Assembly: GCF_003963535.1 (NCBI RefSeq)
Contig: NZ_CP034539.1
Location: 6,510,001-6,574,000 of the forward strand
Length of the DNA: 64,000 nt
Origin: Streptomyces cyaneochromogenes
GTDB taxonomy: Bacteria; Actinomycetota; Actinomycetes; Streptomycetales; Streptomycetaceae
Direction: 5' to 3'
Shown piece by piece: positions 34,494 through 42,709 of the stretch. The notes under the pieces are model-generated. The model had not been told where the DNA came from and did no database searches. It saw only the letters and a program-made list of their open reading frames with translations. The position numbers were made by a program, and so were the translations under genes. Within the stretch, counting starts at the first letter, position 1. Every line of letters starts with the position of its first letter.

Positions 34494-35635
34494 GCGGGGA
34501 CGCGATGACCCAGGAGCGCCCCCCTCTGGCGGCCGGGGCCGGCCGGATCGCCGAGCTGGCCGGGAAGCGGGCGGCCGACGCCGAGCAGCAGCGCCGGCTG
34601 AGCCCCGATGTCGTCCGCGCGGTCCTGCAGGCCGGTTTCGCCGCCCACTTCGTTCCGGTGGCGCACGGCGGCAGGGCCGCGACCTTCGCCGAGCTCGTCG
34701 AGCCGGTCGCGGTGCTGGGCGAGGCCTGCTCGTCGACCGCCTGGTACGCGTCGCTCACGGCGAGCCTCGGCCGGATGGCCGCCTATCTGCCGGACGAGGG
34801 CCAGGCCGAGCTGTGGGCCGCCGGCCCCGACGCCCTGATCGTCGGCGCCCTGATGCCGCTCGGCCGCGCCGAGCGGACGGCGGGCGGCTGGCATGTCTCG
34901 GGCACCTGGCCGTTCGTCAGCGTCGTCGACCACTCCGACTGGGCGCTGGTGTGCGCCATGGCGGGGCAGGAGCCGTGGTTCTTCGCGGTGCCGCGGCAGG
35001 CGTACGGGATCGTCGACAGCTGGTACCCGATGGGCATGCGTGGAACGGGCAGCAACACCCTGGTGCTCGACGGGGTGTTCGTGCCGGACGCGCGGGCCTG
35101 TACCCGTGCGGCCATCGCGGCCGGCCTCGGTCCGGGTGCCGAGGCGATCTGCCACACCGTGCCCATGCGGGCGGTCAACGGGCTCGCCTTCGCCCTGCCG
35201 ATGCTCGGCGCGGCCCGCGGCGCCGCGGCCGTGTGGACCTCGTGGATCGCCGCGAAGCTGGCGGGGCCGACCGGGCAGAACGCCGTCTCCTCCCAGGACC
35301 GTGTGCTGTACGAGCACACGCTGGCCCGGGCCACCGGCGAGATCGACGCGGCCCAGCTGCTCCTTGAGCGGGTCGCCGCGGTCGCCGACGCCGGCGGGGT
35401 GACGGGCGAACTCGTCGGCCGTGGGGCGCGGGACTGCGCCCTGGCGGCCGAGCTGCTGACCGCCGCGACCGACCGGCTGTTCGCCTCCGCGGGCACCCGG
35501 GCACAGACGGAGGACAGTCCGCTCCAGCGCTTCTGGCGCGATGTGCACGCGGCCGCGAGCCACATCGGGCTGCAGTTCGGGCCGGGAGCGACGTTGTATG
35601 CCGGAGAGCTGCTGAGGAGGAGCACCGATGGCTGA
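34490..35635 (+). CDS. actVA-ORF5: ActVA-ORF5 flavin-dependent monooxygenase component
   Basis: 381 residues from GTG 34490; an ATG at 34505 is possible. Acyl-CoA dehydrogenase fold of class D two-component hydroxylases: VVRAVLQAGFAAHFVPVAHG, LGEACSSTAWYASLTAS, VSGTWPFVSVVDHSDWALV, GMRGTGSNTLVLDGVFVPD. It uses FMNH2 supplied by ActVB to hydroxylate C-6 and C-8. The enzyme is not a fatty-acid dehydrogenase: the usual catalytic glutamate region is replaced. Confidence 0.9.
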   Translation: MSGDAMTQERPPLAAGAGRIAELAGKRAADAEQQRRLSPDVVRAVLQAGFAAHFVPVAHGGRAATFAELVEPVAVLGEACSSTAWYASLTASLGRMAAYLPDEGQAELWAAGPDALIVGALMPLGRAERTAGGWHVSGTWPFVSVVDHSDWALVCAMAGQEPWFFAVPRQAYGIVDSWYPMGMRGTGSNTLVLDGVFVPDARACTRAAIAAGLGPGAEAICHTVPMRAVNGLAFALPMLGAARGAAAVWTSWIAAKLAGPTGQNAVSSQDRVLYEHTLARATGEIDAAQLLLERVAAVADAGGVTGELVGRGARDCALAAELLTAATDRLFASAGTRAQTEDSPLQRFWRDVHAAASHIGLQFGPGATLYAGELLRRSTDG

Positions 35636-35969
35636 AGTGAACGATCCCCGGGTGGGCTTTGTCGCCGTCGTCACCTTCCCGGTGGACGGCCCCGCCACCC
35701 AGCACAAGCTGGTGGAGCTGGCCACGGGCGGGGTGCAGGAGTGGATCCGTGAGGTGCCCGGCTTTCTGTCGGCCACGTATCACGCGAGCACGGACGGCAC
35801 CGCGGTCGTCAACTACGCCCAGTGGGAGAGCGAACAGGCCTACCGGGAGAACTTCAGCGCCGACCCGCGCTCGGCGAAGCTGCGGGAGGCGCTGAGCTCT
35901 CTGCCCGGTCTGGAGGGACCGCCGAAGGCCGTCTTCATGACCCCGCAGGGGTCGATCCTGCCGTCCTGA
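35628..35969 (+). CDS. actVA-ORF6: ActVA-ORF6 antibiotic-biosynthesis (anthrone) monooxygenase
   Basis: 113 residues, the known length. ABM ferredoxin-like fold: VGFVAVVTFPVDGPATQHKL, PGFLSATYHASTDGTAVVNY, AQWESEQAYRENF. A cofactor-free oxygenase that inserts O2-derived oxygen to form the quinone. It starts 8 bp inside actVA-ORF5 and its 3' end overlaps convergent actII-ORF1 by 35 bp, so antisense interference is possible. Confidence 0.92.
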   Translation: MAEVNDPRVGFVAVVTFPVDGPATQHKLVELATGGVQEWIREVPGFLSATYHASTDGTAVVNYAQWESEQAYRENFSADPRSAKLREALSSLPGLEGPPKAVFMTPQGSILPS

Positions 35970-36705
35970 CACGGTCGTCCGCACCGTCACCGTCGTCCGC
36001 ACCCTCGCCGGCTCCGGCCACCAGGCCGGCGATGATGATCTCGAGTCCGAGCTCGAACCGGCGGTCGGAGTCGAGCGAGGTGATCGGGCCGGCCAGGTGG
36101 ACCAGGTTCGGGAACTGGGCGGGCGGCAGCGACTTCAGATAGCCATGGAGCTGGTCGGCGAACATGCCGGCCTGCTCCTGGTTCTGCTCCGCGCCGGAAT
36201 TCCGGGACGACTGTTCCAGTGCCTCCGCCGTGACGAAGGTCGACAGCAGATCGCCCCCGTAGGCGGCGAGTTCGTCCCGCAGGCCCCCCGCGCGCAGCAG
36301 GTTCAGGGTGCGCTCCATCCCCATGATCCCGTTGGGGCCGAGCGGGACCCGGTCGATCGCGATGCGCGCCACGTCCCGGTGGGCCAGGAACACCCTCCGC
36401 AGCGACCGGCACATCTCCTTGACCTGCTCCGCCCAGCGGCCCGGCTCCGGATCCGGGATCTCCACCTCGGTCAGTACGAGGTCGAAGACGAGGTCGAGCA
36501 GCTCGTCCCGGTTCCCCACGTGCGCGTACAGCGAGGCGTGCCCGGTCTTCAGCTCCTGCGCGAGCCGCCGCATGCTCAGCGCGTCGAGTCCCTCGGCGTC
36601 CAGGATGCCGAGCGCCGTGTCGACGATCCGGTCCTGGGACAGGGGCATGCGCGGCGGCGCCTTCTTCGGCCGGCGCCACGGAGGTACGGGGATCTCCTCG
36701 GGCAT
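35935..36705 (-). CDS. actII-ORF1: ActII-ORF1 (ActR) TetR repressor of the exporters
   Basis: 256 residues from MPEEIPVPP (AAGGAGG 7 bp upstream). HTH: RIVDTALGILDAEGLDALSM then RRLAQELKTGHASLYAHVGN. Ligand-binding C-terminal domain with RIAIDRVPLGPNGIMGMERT. The orthologue ActR represses the divergent actII-ORF2/ORF3 genes and is released by actinorhodin and its three-ring precursors. A near-perfect 13-bp inverted repeat lies between the two genes. Ser/Asp/Gly-rich tail. Confidence 0.93.
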   Translation of the reverse strand: MPEEIPVPPWRRPKKAPPRMPLSQDRIVDTALGILDAEGLDALSMRRLAQELKTGHASLYAHVGNRDELLDLVFDLVLTEVEIPDPEPGRWAEQVKEMCRSLRRVFLAHRDVARIAIDRVPLGPNGIMGMERTLNLLRAGGLRDELAAYGGDLLSTFVTAEALEQSSRNSGAEQNQEQAGMFADQLHGYLKSLPPAQFPNLVHLAGPITSLDSDRRFELGLEIIIAGLVAGAGEGADDGDGADDRVRTAGSTPAGS

Positions 36706-36778
36706 GGGCCTCCTTCCTTCGCTTCGGAGCAGGTGGCAGACCTCATCGTATGGCATCGGCGGGCCACCGTTTCTTGAC

Positions 36779-36811
36779 ACGACCACCGTTCCACTATAGA
36801 ACGGTGGTCGT
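36779..36811. promoter_or_regulatory. ActR operator, 13-bp perfect inverted repeat
   Basis: ACGACCACCGTTC - 7 nt - GAACGGTGGTCGT, centred in the actII-ORF1/ORF2 divergent gap. TTGACA (36774) overlaps its left edge, TATAGA (36795) lies in its centre, and TATAGT (36821) lies just beyond, so occupancy would block promoters in both directions. Confidence 0.85.
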
Positions 36812-36846
36812 TCGTGGACCTATAGTCGAGGACCTCGGGGGATGCC

Positions 36847-38583
36847 ATGAGTTCCGTTGAAGCAGACGAGCCGGAAAGGACCGCGGCGCCTGCGACGGCG
36901 CTGGTGTCGGAGGCGGATCCAGGGCCGGACACGGCCACGGCCGAGCCCCCGCCCTACGCGCGCCGCTGGGCAGCGCTGGGCGTGATCCTCGGCGCCGAGA
37001 TCATGGACCTGCTCGACGGCACGGTCATGAACGTGGCCGCGCCCGCGGTCCGCGCCGATCTGGGCGGCAGCCTCAGCGTCATCCAGTGGATCACCGTCGG
37101 CTACACCCTTGCCTTCGCCGTCCTGCTCGTGGTCGGCGGCAGGCTGGGCGACATCTACGGCCGCAAGCGCATGTTCGTCGTCGGCGCCGTCGGGTTCACC
37201 CTGGCCTCCGTGCTGTGCGCGGTGGCGGGCAGTCCCGAGATGCTCATCGCCGCGCGCTTCCTGCAGGGCGGGCTGGGCGCGCTGATGATTCCGCAGGGGC
37301 TCGGCCTCATCAAGCAGATGTTCCCGCCCAAGGAGACCGCGGCGGCGTTCGGCGCGTTCGGGCCCGCCATCGGCCTGGGTGCCGTGCTCGGCCCGATCGT
37401 CGCCGGCTTCCTGGTCGACGCCGATCTGTTCGGCAGCGGCTGGCGGTCCGTCTTCCTGATCAACCTGCCGATCGGGGCAGCCGTGATCATCGGTGCGGTG
37501 CTGCTGCTGCCCGAGGGCAGGGCGCCCGTGCGGCCGAAGTTCGACGTCGTCGGCATGCTGCTGGTGACGCTCGGGCTGACCCTGCTGATCTTCCCGCTCG
37601 TACAGGGGCGCGAACGCGGCTGGCCCGCCTGGACGTTCGTGCTGATGGTGGCCGGAGCGGTCGTGCTCGCCGCCTTCGTCGCCTACGAACTGCGGCAGGA
37701 GAAGCGCGGCGGTGCCACGCTGATCGAGCTCAGCCTGCTGCGCAGGTCCCGCTACGCCGCGGGGCTGGCGGTGGCGCTGGTGTTCTTCACCGGTATCTCC
37801 GGAATGTCGCTGCTGCTCGGTCTGCATCTGCAGATCGGCCTGGGCTTCAGCCCGACCCGGGCGGCGCTGACGATGACGCCCTGGTCGGTGTTCCTGGTCG
37901 TCGGCGCGATCCTGACCGGTGCGGTGCTGGGAGCGAAGTTCGGCCGCAAGGCCCTGCACGGCGGGCTCGCGGTGCTGGCACTCGGCGTACTGATCATGCT
38001 GCTGACGATCGGCGACCAGGCCGGCGGGCTGACCAGCTGGGAGCTCGTCCCGGGCATCGCCGTGGCCGGGCTCGGTATGGGCATCATGATCGGTCTGCTC
38101 TTCGACATCGCCCTGGCCGACGTCGACAAGCAGGAGGCCGGCACCGCCTCCGGGATCCTCACCGCGGTCCAGCAGCTCGGCTTCGCGGTCGGCGTCGCGG
38201 TGCTCGCGACGCTGTTCTTCGGGCTGCTCGGCTCCCAGGCCACGGCGAGCGTCGCCGACGGCGAGAGCCGCACCCGCGCCGAACTCACCGCCGCCGGGGC
38301 GACCCCGGCCGAGCAGGACCGGCTGCTCGCCGACCTGCGGGAGTGCCTGCGGGAGTCGGCGAGCCAGAAGGACTCCGAACGGACACCCGAGAGCTGCCAG
38401 AACATCCAGCAGGCCCGGCCGGAGGTGGCCGAGGCCACGGCTCGGGCCTGGCAGACGGCCCACACCGAGAACTTCAGCACCGCGATGGTCCGCACGCTCT
38501 GGGTCGTGATCGGACTGCTGGCGGTCTCCTTCGCGCTGGCCTTCGGGCTGCCGCGCAAGCCCCGTGAGGAAGAGGGTTTCTGA
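36847..38583 (+). CDS. actII-ORF2: ActII-ORF2 (ActA) MFS actinorhodin exporter
   Basis: 578 residues, identical in length to the S. coelicolor protein. Cytoplasmic N-terminus (about 40 residues), then 14 helices of DHA2 type: LGAEIMDLLDGTVMNVAAPA (helix 1), GGRLGDIYGRKRMFVVG (motif A), AFGPAIGLGAVLGPIV (motif C). Exports actinorhodin under ActR control. Its stop overlaps the ATG of actII-ORF3 (TGATG). Confidence 0.94.
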   Translation: MSSVEADEPERTAAPATALVSEADPGPDTATAEPPPYARRWAALGVILGAEIMDLLDGTVMNVAAPAVRADLGGSLSVIQWITVGYTLAFAVLLVVGGRLGDIYGRKRMFVVGAVGFTLASVLCAVAGSPEMLIAARFLQGGLGALMIPQGLGLIKQMFPPKETAAAFGAFGPAIGLGAVLGPIVAGFLVDADLFGSGWRSVFLINLPIGAAVIIGAVLLLPEGRAPVRPKFDVVGMLLVTLGLTLLIFPLVQGRERGWPAWTFVLMVAGAVVLAAFVAYELRQEKRGGATLIELSLLRRSRYAAGLAVALVFFTGISGMSLLLGLHLQIGLGFSPTRAALTMTPWSVFLVVGAILTGAVLGAKFGRKALHGGLAVLALGVLIMLLTIGDQAGGLTSWELVPGIAVAGLGMGIMIGLLFDIALADVDKQEAGTASGILTAVQQLGFAVGVAVLATLFFGLLGSQATASVADGESRTRAELTAAGATPAEQDRLLADLRECLRESASQKDSERTPESCQNIQQARPEVAEATARAWQTAHTENFSTAMVRTLWVVIGLLAVSFALAFGLPRKPREEEGF

Positions 38584-40718
38584 TGACACGCAAACTGCTG
38601 GCCTGGCCCGGCGGCCGCCGGCTCAAGTGGCTGGTGCTCGTGGCCTGGATCGGTCTGCTGATCGTGCTCCAGCCGCTGGCCGGAAAGCTCGGTGACGTCG
38701 AGTCCAACGACGCCGCCGCCTGGCTGCCCGGCAACGCGGAATCGACCGAAGTGCTGGAGCTCTCCGAGAAGTTCCAGCCCGCCGACACCAGCCCGGCCAT
38801 CGTCGTCTACGACCGCCCCTCCGGGATCACGGCCGCCGACGAGGAGAAGGCCCGGGCCGACGCCGCGGAGTTCGCGGACGGCACCAACGTGGTGGGCGAG
38901 CCGTTCGGCCCGGTGCGCTCGGACGACGGCAAGGCGCTGCGCACCGTGGTCAACGTCCACCTCGGCAAGGAGGGCTGGGAGGGACTCAACGCGGCCACGA
39001 AGGATCTGCGGGCGACCGCGCAGCCCAACGCGCCCGACGGACTCGGCGTCCATGTGACGGGCCCGACCGGCTATGCCGCCGACTCCGCGGAGTCCTTCAG
39101 CAGCGCCGACTTCAAGCTCACCCTGGTCACCCTCCTGATCGTCGTGACGATCCTCGTCGTCACCTACCGCAGTCCGCTGCTCTGGCTGCTGCCGATGATC
39201 GCCGCGGGCATGTCCCTGGTCATCTCGCAGGCCATCATCTACCTGCTGGCCAAGAACGCGGGACTCACGGTCAACGCCCAGACGGCGATGATCCTCACGG
39301 TGCTGGTGCTCGGCGCGGCCACCGACTACGCCCTGCTGCTCGTCGCCCGTTACCGGGAGGAGCTGCGGCGGCACGAGGACCGGCACGAGGCCATGGCCGT
39401 GGCGCTGCACCGTGCGGGTCCGGCCATCGTGGCCAGCGCCGCCACCGTCGCCGTCAGCATGCTCGTCCTGCTGCTGGCCGCGCTGAACTCCACCAAGGGC
39501 CTCGGCCCGGTCTGCGCCGTCGGTGTGCTGGTCGGCCTGCTGTCGATGATGACGCTGCTGCCCGCCCTGCTGGTGATCTTCGGACGCTGGATCTTCTGGC
39601 CGGCCCGGCCGAAGCACGGTACGGAGCCCGACGTCACCCGTGGCGTGTGGACGCGGGTCGCCCGGCTGGTCTCCGGCCGCCCGCGGGCGGTCTGGATCAC
39701 GACCAGCGTGGTGCTGGGGGCGGTGGCCGTGCTGGCCGTCACCCTGAACGCCGACGGGCTGCAGCAGAAGGACGGTTTCAAGACCAAGCCGGAGTCGGTG
39801 GTGGGCGAGGAGATCCTCGCCCGGCACTTCCCGGCCGGTTCCGGCGAGCCGATGGTCGTCATCGCCAAGGAGTCCTCGGCGTCCGAGGTGAGCGCCGCGC
39901 TGGAGACGGTGCCCGGTGTCACCGAGGTCGCGAAGCCCGAGGTCAAGGACGGGCTGGCCTATGTCGAGGCGACGCTCGGCGCCGGAGCCGACAGTCCGGC
40001 GGCGATGGACGCGGTCACCGCGGCCCGCGAGGCGCTCGGCAAGCTGGACGGGGCTGAGGCCATGGTGGGCGGCAGCAGCGCCGTCGTCCACGACATGCGC
40101 GAGGCGTCCAGCCGCGACCGCGGACTGATCATCCCGGTGATCCTCGCCGTGGTGTTCTGCATCCTCGCGCTGCTGCTGCGGGCACTGGTGGCCCCGCTGC
40201 TGCTGATCGCGAGCGTGGTGCTGTCCTTCTTCACGGCGCTCGGCCTCGCCGCCTTCTTCTTCAACCACGTCTTCGACTTCGCGGGGGCCGATTCCGCCTT
40301 CCCGCTCTGGGTGTTCGTCTTCCTGGTCGCCCTGGGCGTCGACTACAACATCTTCCTCGTCACCCGGATCAGGGAGGAGAGCAACCGGCTCGGTACCCGG
40401 CAGGGTGCGCTCAAGGGCCTCACCTCGACCGGTGGCGTGATCACCGCGGCCGGTCTGGTGCTGGCCGGCACCTTCGCCGCCCTGGCCACGCTGCCGCTGG
40501 TCTTCATCGCCGAGCTCGGCTTCACGGTGGCGGTGGGCATCCTGCTCGACACCATGATCGTGCGCTCGGTCCTGGTCACCGCGCTCACCCTCGATGTCGG
40601 CCGGTGGATGTGGTGGCCGCACGCGCTCTCCCGGCGCGCGGACGTCCCCGAGGAATCAGCCGGAGCAGGAATTTCCGATTCCGTGAATTCGGAGGCACCG
40701 GCTCCTGTTTCTCGGTAA
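38583..40718 (+). CDS. actII-ORF3: ActII-ORF3 (ActB) MMPL/RND membrane protein
   Basis: 711 residues, again the same length as the S. coelicolor orthologue. MMPL topology: helix 1 (LKWLVLVAWIGLLIVL), large external loop, five-helix block with GAATDYALLLVARYREEL, second loop, and five-helix block with LGVDYNIFLVTRIREES. The two DY motifs carry the proton relay of MmpL-type pumps. Works with ActII-ORF2 in export. A strong terminator follows. Confidence 0.94.
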   Translation: MTRKLLAWPGGRRLKWLVLVAWIGLLIVLQPLAGKLGDVESNDAAAWLPGNAESTEVLELSEKFQPADTSPAIVVYDRPSGITAADEEKARADAAEFADGTNVVGEPFGPVRSDDGKALRTVVNVHLGKEGWEGLNAATKDLRATAQPNAPDGLGVHVTGPTGYAADSAESFSSADFKLTLVTLLIVVTILVVTYRSPLLWLLPMIAAGMSLVISQAIIYLLAKNAGLTVNAQTAMILTVLVLGAATDYALLLVARYREELRRHEDRHEAMAVALHRAGPAIVASAATVAVSMLVLLLAALNSTKGLGPVCAVGVLVGLLSMMTLLPALLVIFGRWIFWPARPKHGTEPDVTRGVWTRVARLVSGRPRAVWITTSVVLGAVAVLAVTLNADGLQQKDGFKTKPESVVGEEILARHFPAGSGEPMVVIAKESSASEVSAALETVPGVTEVAKPEVKDGLAYVEATLGAGADSPAAMDAVTAAREALGKLDGAEAMVGGSSAVVHDMREASSRDRGLIIPVILAVVFCILALLLRALVAPLLLIASVVLSFFTALGLAAFFFNHVFDFAGADSAFPLWVFVFLVALGVDYNIFLVTRIREESNRLGTRQGALKGLTSTGGVITAAGLVLAGTFAALATLPLVFIAELGFTVAVGILLDTMIVRSVLVTALTLDVGRWMWWPHALSRRADVPEESAGAGISDSVNSEAPAPVSR

Positions 40719-40734
40719 GAAAACGGTAAATGTG

Positions 40735-40760
40735 AATCAGCGCAGCTTGCTGCGCTGATT
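40735..40760 (+). terminator. Terminator after actII-ORF3
   Basis: Perfect 11-bp stem AATCAGCGCAG / CTGCGCTGATT, loop CTTG, followed by TATATTT. It isolates the exporter operon from the activator gene. Confidence 0.85.
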
Positions 40761-40802
40761 TATATTTGGACAAATAATTGATCTTTTGTGACAACAACCA
40801 CG

Positions 40803-40832
40803 TTGAAGTGCGTCAAGTAGGCCTGTTATCGT
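40803..40832 (+). promoter_or_regulatory. Promoter of actII-ORF4
   Basis: TTGAAG, 18-bp spacer, TATCGT; predicted transcription start near 40839, about 33 nt before the ATG. The region 40719-40871 is unusually AT-rich for this genome, as in the S. coelicolor actII-ORF4 promoter, where many pleiotropic regulators bind. Confidence 0.6.
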
Positions 40833-40871
40833 CGCCCCTAAGAAAACGGAGAATCTCGACGGGGGCGCAGG

Positions 40872-41639
40872 ATGAGATTCAATCTGTTGGGGCATGTTCA
40901 TGTAATCAATGATACGGGGCGGTTAATTCCGCTTAAATCCTCGAAAGCAACCCAGCTCCTGGCGTTGCTGCTGCTCAGGCGGCATGAGGTGGTGGGCTCG
41001 GGGGTGCTCATCGAGGAGTTGTGGGGAGACGATCCGCCGCGCAGTGCCATGACCACGCTGCAGACCTACGTCTACCACACCCGCCGATTGCTGGCGGAGC
41101 ACCAGGTGACAGGTGACGAACGGGAGTTGCTCCTGACCCGGCCTCCCGGATATTTCGCTCTGATCGACGACGACGAGCTCGATGTCACGATCGTCGAGCG
41201 GCTGATCCGCACGGGCAGCCGGCTGCTCGAGGAGGACCGGCCCGAGGAGGCGCTCGCCTCGCTGAACGCGGGACTGGATCTCTGGCGCGGCCCGGCACTG
41301 TCCACCGTTCCGTGCGGCCGGGTGCTGGAAAGCCATATCGCTCATCTGGAAGAGCTCCGGCTCTTCGGGGTGCAGCTTCGCATAGATGCGAATTGGCGGC
41401 TGGGCAGGATAGGGCCCATGATTCCGGAGCTCCGGTCCCTGGTTATTTCACATCCGCTGAACGAGACCCTGCATGCCAAGCTGATGGGGGCGCTCTACAC
41501 GGTGGGCCGGCGGGCGGAGGCGCTGGCGTCGTACCGAAATCTCAGGCAGATCCTTTCCGACGAGTTGGGGGTGGATCCGACGCCGGAAATACAGCGTATG
41601 CATATGGGGATTCTCAACGGTGACCATGTGCTCGCGTAA
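40872..41639 (+). CDS. actII-ORF4: ActII-ORF4 SARP pathway-specific activator
   Basis: 255 residues, the same length as S. coelicolor ActII-ORF4. N-terminal OmpR-like winged helix (about 15-95; LLALLLLRRHEVVGSGVLIE, SAMTTLQTYVYHTRRLL) and bacterial transcriptional activation domain (about 100-250; LWRGPALSTVPCGRVLESHI, LRQILSDELGVDPTPEIQ). It activates the biosynthetic operons through TCGAG-type heptamer repeats, of which four sets are found here. Leu18 is encoded by TTA (40923-40925), making expression dependent on bldA tRNA. The 5' codons are AT-richer than neighbours. Confidence 0.96.
   Translation: MRFNLLGHVHVINDTGRLIPLKSSKATQLLALLLLRRHEVVGSGVLIEELWGDDPPRSAMTTLQTYVYHTRRLLAEHQVTGDERELLLTRPPGYFALIDDDELDVTIVERLIRTGSRLLEEDRPEEALASLNAGLDLWRGPALSTVPCGRVLESHIAHLEELRLFGVQLRIDANWRLGRIGPMIPELRSLVISHPLNETLHAKLMGALYTVGRRAEALASYRNLRQILSDELGVDPTPEIQRMHMGILNGDHVLA
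40923..40925 (+). other. TTA leucine codon in actII-ORF4
   Basis: In-frame TTA at codon 18 (GRLIPLK). TTA is decoded only by the bldA tRNA in Streptomyces, tying activator translation to development. Confidence 0.9.
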
Positions 41640-41642
41640 ACA

Positions 41643-41707
41643 CCGGCCCGTGAATGCGGTGAGGCCCCTCGCGTACTGCGAGGGGCCTCACCGCATTCAC
41701 GGGCCGG
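41643..41707. terminator. Perfect 30-bp-stem bidirectional terminator between actII-ORF4 and actIII
   Basis: The 30-nt arm 41643-41672 is the exact reverse complement of 41678-41707, with a 5-nt loop GTACT. It lies 3 bp after the activator stop and 6 bp before the convergent actIII stop. Confidence 0.95.
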
Positions 41708-41713
41708 CTGGCG

Positions 41714-42499
41714 TCAGTAGTTCCCCAGGCCGCCGCAGACGTTCAGCGCCTGCGCGGTGACCGCGGCCGCCCCGTCCCCGATCAGATAGGCCACCATCTC
41801 CGCCACCTCGGACGGCTGCACATACCGGCCGATCGGCACACGCGTGGTGATCCGGTCGAAGGCCTCCTCGGTCGACACCTCCCAGATCTCCGAGTAGTGC
41901 TCGCGCACGGACGCGGCCATCGGCGTCTCGACGAACCCCGGGCACACGGCGTTCACCGTGATGCCGGTCCGGGCCAGTTCCAGGCCGAGCGCCTTGCTGA
42001 AACCGACCACGCCGTGCTTCGACGCCGAGTACGGGGCGGCGTGCACCACGCCCTGCTTCCCGCCCGTCGAGGCGATGTTGACGATCCGGCCGGTCCCTCG
42101 CTCCAGCATGCCGCCGGCCTTCAGGACCTGCTTGGTCACCCGGAACACGCTGGTGAGATTGGTGTCGATCACATCGAGCCAGAGCTCGTCGGCGAGCTCG
42201 GCCGTCTCACCGCCGCCGGGCCGGCCCGCGTTGTTCACCAGTACGTCGACCGGACCGTAGCGCTCCACGACCGCCGCCACGAGCTCCTCGATCTCGGCGA
42301 CCGAGCGGACGTCGCAGGTGCGGCCGTCCGCCTCGACCCCCGCCTCCCGCAGCTCCTTGAGCGTCGTGGCCAGGGCCTCCTCACCGCGCGCGCAGATGAA
42401 GACCTGCAACCCCTCCTTACCGAGCCTTCGGGCGATCTCCAGCCCGATACCGCTGGTTGCACCCGTAACCAGTGCGACCTTCGAGACCTGCGTGGCCAT
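41714..42499 (-). CDS. actIII: ActIII C-9 polyketide ketoreductase
   Basis: 261 residues, same length as S. coelicolor ActIII. SDR loop TGATSGIG (12-19); catalytic tetrad N114, S144, Y157 and K161 all in place; the PGG motif 94-96 that governs stereospecificity is present. Uses NADPH to reduce the C-9 carbonyl of the ACP-bound octaketide. Transcribed divergently from actI, with its own SARP box. Confidence 0.97.
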   Translation of the reverse strand: MATQVSKVALVTGATSGIGLEIARRLGKEGLQVFICARGEEALATTLKELREAGVEADGRTCDVRSVAEIEELVAAVVERYGPVDVLVNNAGRPGGGETAELADELWLDVIDTNLTSVFRVTKQVLKAGGMLERGTGRIVNIASTGGKQGVVHAAPYSASKHGVVGFSKALGLELARTGITVNAVCPGFVETPMAASVREHYSEIWEVSTEEAFDRITTRVPIGRYVQPSEVAEMVAYLIGDGAAAVTAQALNVCGGLGNY

Positions 42500-42553
42500 G
42501 TGTCCCTCTCCCTGCTCAGTGGTGCCTCATCCGCCCAGCCTTGGGCGCCCGAC

Positions 42554-42571
42554 TCGAGCCGCGGTCGAAAG
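42554..42571 (-). promoter_or_regulatory. SARP box for actIII
   Basis: On the minus strand TCGACCG and TCGAGTC are spaced 11 bp; read on the plus strand the same block is TCGAGCC / TCGAAAG. It is about 55 bp upstream of the actIII ATG. Confidence 0.65.
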
Positions 42572-42635
42572 GGATTGGGGCGCGGCTGGGACGCCGCGGT
42601 GATGGATCCGGCGTCGAGGGGCTCCGTATCGGCCT

Positions 42636-42653
42636 TCGAGCCGCTTTCGAGCC
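42636..42653 (+). promoter_or_regulatory. SARP box for actI-ORF1
   Basis: Two exact TCGAGCC heptamers, 11 bp apart, 57 bp upstream of the TTG start of actI-ORF1. Its position inside the alternative longer reading frame supports the downstream start. Confidence 0.75.
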
Positions 42654-42709
42654 ACGGGGCCCACGATGACGACGACCACCGGGTGAACTCACCGAAGGAG
42701 CTGTTCCGA

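Noticed and set aside
37752..40622. 956-residue minus-strand frame opposite actII-ORF2/ORF3
   Set aside because: High-GC shadow of two well-recognised exporter genes; no motifs, repetitive His/Asp/Gln composition.
42602..42709. Upstream ATG start for actI-ORF1
   Set aside because: It would place the SARP box inside the gene; the TTG at 42710 has AAGGAG and gives Cys169 numbering. Kept only as an alternative.
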